A DNA stretch of 6,892 bases from Calditerrivibrio sp. Lineage in GTDB: Bacteria > Chrysiogenota > Deferribacteres > Deferribacterales > Calditerrivibrionaceae. A program made the position numbers and the translations under genes. Below, one piece after another: positions 5,625 to 6,892 of this stretch (the first letter of the stretch is position 1; the number at the start of each line of letters is the position of its first letter). The stretch spans positions 1 through 6,892 of the forward strand of contig JAIWOA010000141.1 of the NCBI GenBank assembly GCA_020217115.1, given 5' to 3'. The notes under the pieces were generated by a model, which was not told where the DNA came from, ran no database searches, and saw only the letters and a program-made list of their open reading frames with translations.

Positions 5625-6588
5625 ATATTTTATCCAACATCTCCTTATATTCAAGATCTACATCGCTGTAGATTGTTATCCCCCCACCACTTCTATAAAA
5701 TAGATTGTTCCCTACTCTTTCGATAAATCTTATAATTACACAGCTATCTAACATATTCCCATCAAATATACCAGCTATTCCAGTATAAAAACCTCTGCTA
5801 TCTATTTCACAATTTTTGATAATTTCAAGGGTCTTTCTCTTTGGTGCCCCCGAAATTGATCCAGCAGGTAGAATTTTTAAAATTAATTCGGCAAGACTTC
5901 CATCATTCTTTATCCTTCCAGATATCTTTGAGCTTGTCTGAAGTAAAGTGGTTCCCATCTTTTTTATCTCGGATACAAAACGAAATTTTTCTACCCTTAC
6001 ATCGTCAGCTATAATACTTAGATCATTTCTCAAAAGATCTACCACTGTTATATGTTCTGCTAATTCCTTTTCATCTTCAACTAGCAATCTTTTTGAGTTT
6101 TCATTTAACAGTTCCCGCGTCCCCTTCATTGGAAAAGTAGATATTATTCCATTTTCTATGGTTATGAATCTTTCTGGAGAAAAAAATAGGAAATCGTCAT
6201 ACATTTTTATTTTATAGCTTGCCTGTGCATATAAAAATATCTCTTCAAAGGTCAAATTTGTTTCTATTTTTGTAGGAAAGGTTAGATTTAGAAGGTATGA
6301 ATCCCCCTCCTTGAGATTTTTCATAATTCTATCAAATTTTTTTTCGTACAAAGATCGCTCAATAGGGTATTTTTTGAGATAAAAACTATCTATCCCTGTC
6401 TTGCAAATATTAGAATTAGTTTTGCCATTAAAGAAATAAAGCACCTCTCTGCTATTTTCTAAATTTTTAAGTTTATCAATGAAGAAATTTTCTACATTAA
6501 AATCTATAAGAAAAAGAAAAGGTTCACCACTTTCATAAAATGTATCAAATATGCTGATAAACTGTTTTTTATCTTTCTCATATTTCAT
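5608..6588 (-). CDS. pabB: Aminodeoxychorismate synthase component I (chorismate-binding)
   Basis: The product is 326 residues. It converts chorismate plus ammonia or glutamine to 4-amino-4-deoxychorismate in folate synthesis, in the cytoplasm. Family signatures are in order: FPMKGTRE (152-159, with the PabB-type active-site lysine K155), EHITVVDLLRNDL (178-190), ILPAGSISGAPKRKT (239-253), RGFYTGIAG (265-273), DSCVIIRF (281-288), SGGGIT (300-305) and the metal-binding EYKE (313-316). PMKGT with a lysine favours PabB over anthranilate synthase TrpE. It is shorter than E. coli PabB (about 450 residues) and lacks most of the N-terminal domain, as in compact PabB proteins. The ATG at 6588 has AGGAGA upstream (6597-6602). 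It is followed by overlapping pabC. The amidotransferase PabA is not in the window. Confidence 0.93.
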   Translation of the reverse strand: MKYEKDKKQFISIFDTFYESGEPFLFLIDFNVENFFIDKLKNLENSREVLYFFNGKTNSNICKTGIDSFYLKKYPIERSLYEKKFDRIMKNLKEGDSYLLNLTFPTKIETNLTFEEIFLYAQASYKIKMYDDFLFFSPERFITIENGIISTFPMKGTRELLNENSKRLLVEDEKELAEHITVVDLLRNDLSIIADDVRVEKFRFVSEIKKMGTTLLQTSSKISGRIKNDGSLAELILKILPAGSISGAPKRKTLEIIKNCEIDSRGFYTGIAGIFDGNMLDSCVIIRFIERVGNNLFYRSGGGITIYSDVDLEYKEMLDKIYVPIL

Positions 6589-6694
6589 TAACTATATCTC
6601 CTTTTGTAGGATTTTTTAGAATTTTAATGAATTATTTTTATAAATTATCGATAAGTTCATGATATAGTTATGAAAGCCTAAACTGTACAATATA
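6589..6694. other. Short intergenic region between nuclease tail and pabB
   Basis: This 106-nt AT-rich gap holds the pabB ribosome site, a perfect 10-bp palindrome TTATCGATAA (6645-6654), and a pair of inverted pentamers, TTCAT and ATGAA, around an 9-nt centre just beyond it. I see no clear terminator for the upstream gene. A -10-like TATATC occurs about 18 nt after TTGTAC, but it is too weak to call as a promoter. Confidence 0.4.
6597..6602 (-). promoter_or_regulatory. Ribosome binding site of pabB
   Basis: AGGAGA on the minus strand, 8 nt before the ATG at 6588. It supports that ATG as the start. No longer in-frame alternative is needed for the family match. Confidence 0.65.
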
Positions 6695-6892
6695 TTAATT
6701 ATCAGTAACCCTCTCCCACACAAACTCACCCAGATTCCTCTGGACTTTGTCAAATTTTAACCCCACAAGGTATATCTCCTTACCCTCATTTAGATACTTT
6801 TCATAATACCTTTTCTGTTTTATCTGAGATAGAGGATCCTCATCCGTTACCTTGATCTCCATGATATATATTGCATTGGAAAACTTTACCGT
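6695..6892 (-). CDS. C-terminal part of a PD-(D/E)XK nuclease-superfamily protein (5' end outside window)
   Basis: Only the last 65 residues are present, and the frame is open to the right edge. The segment YIMEIKV gives the E-x-K half of the PD-(D/E)XK active site (E12, K14). It is followed by the typical DPLSQIKQKRYYEKY helix with the conserved glutamine (Q23), and then EIYLVGLKFDKVQRNLGEF (39-57). This matches the ending of PDDEXK_9 (DUF1703) domains, which usually sit at the C-terminus of a roughly 500-600-residue protein with an N-terminal AAA-ATPase-like domain. Such proteins are often numerous, variable and of unknown role, with defence or mobile-element links suspected. The N-terminal domain cannot be confirmed here. 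The catalytic aspartate would lie outside the window. Confidence 0.75.
   Translation of the reverse strand, partial: TVKFSNAIYIMEIKVTDEDPLSQIKQKRYYEKYLNEGKEIYLVGLKFDKVQRNLGEFVWERVTDN

Noticed and set aside
5625..5654. TTG at 5654 as the pabC start
   Set aside because: It adds ten residues outside the family's usual N-terminus. The ATG at 5624 sits just before the FETI motif.
6655..6690. Promoter for pabB (TTGTAC, 18 nt, TATATC)
   Set aside because: Both boxes deviate too far from consensus in AT-rich DNA to be called.

Overview
The window is A+T-rich, and every gene I can support lies on the minus strand, so transcription runs from high to low coordinates. It looks like a low-GC, Gram-negative bacterium with anaerobic or respiratory metabolism. 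The evidence is a Tat-type signal peptide, a NapH/NapG-like membrane ferredoxin, a NarL-type two-component pair, and compact PabB/PabC proteins. Deferribacterota or Campylobacterota-like lineages would fit, but this is an impression and not a proven assignment.

Layout from right to left (5' to 3' of the genes): (1) 6695-6892 is the C-terminal end of a PD-(D/E)XK nuclease-like protein, probably the tail of an AAA-ATPase/PDDEXK_9 protein. (2) 5037-6588 holds pabB and pabC, overlapping by 17 nt. Together they convert chorismate to 4-aminobenzoate for folate; no amidotransferase partner (pabA) is in view. (3) 2717-4990 holds a NarL/FixJ-family response regulator followed, with a 4-nt ATGA overlap, by its sensor histidine kinase. 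The kinase is split over three reading frames by two one-base shifts in the sensor domain. Each shift can be repaired by one extra A in an A7 tract, giving a 546-residue kinase. (4) 2350-2716 is a 367-nt non-coding gap with a near-identical 28-bp direct repeat pair, a perfect 10-bp palindrome lying where a -35 box would be, and a good -10 box for the next operon. (5) 1-2349 holds a Tat-exported DUF362 protein overlapping by 14 nt a large membrane polyferredoxin that runs off the left edge. The polyferredoxin reads as a NapH-like quinol-dehydrogenase-type membrane part fused through an internal Tat-like RRR-transmembrane segment to a NapG/MauM-like four-cluster ferredoxin.

How they work together: pabB-pabC is a housekeeping folate unit. 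The two-component pair has a possible promoter of its own between pabC and the regulator, and its target is unknown. The repeats and palindrome upstream of the DUF362-polyferredoxin operon make that operon a reasonable candidate target, but this is inference only. The DUF362-polyferredoxin pair looks like an electron-transfer module that takes electrons across or from the membrane to a periplasmic partner. Its substrate cannot be read from the sequence.
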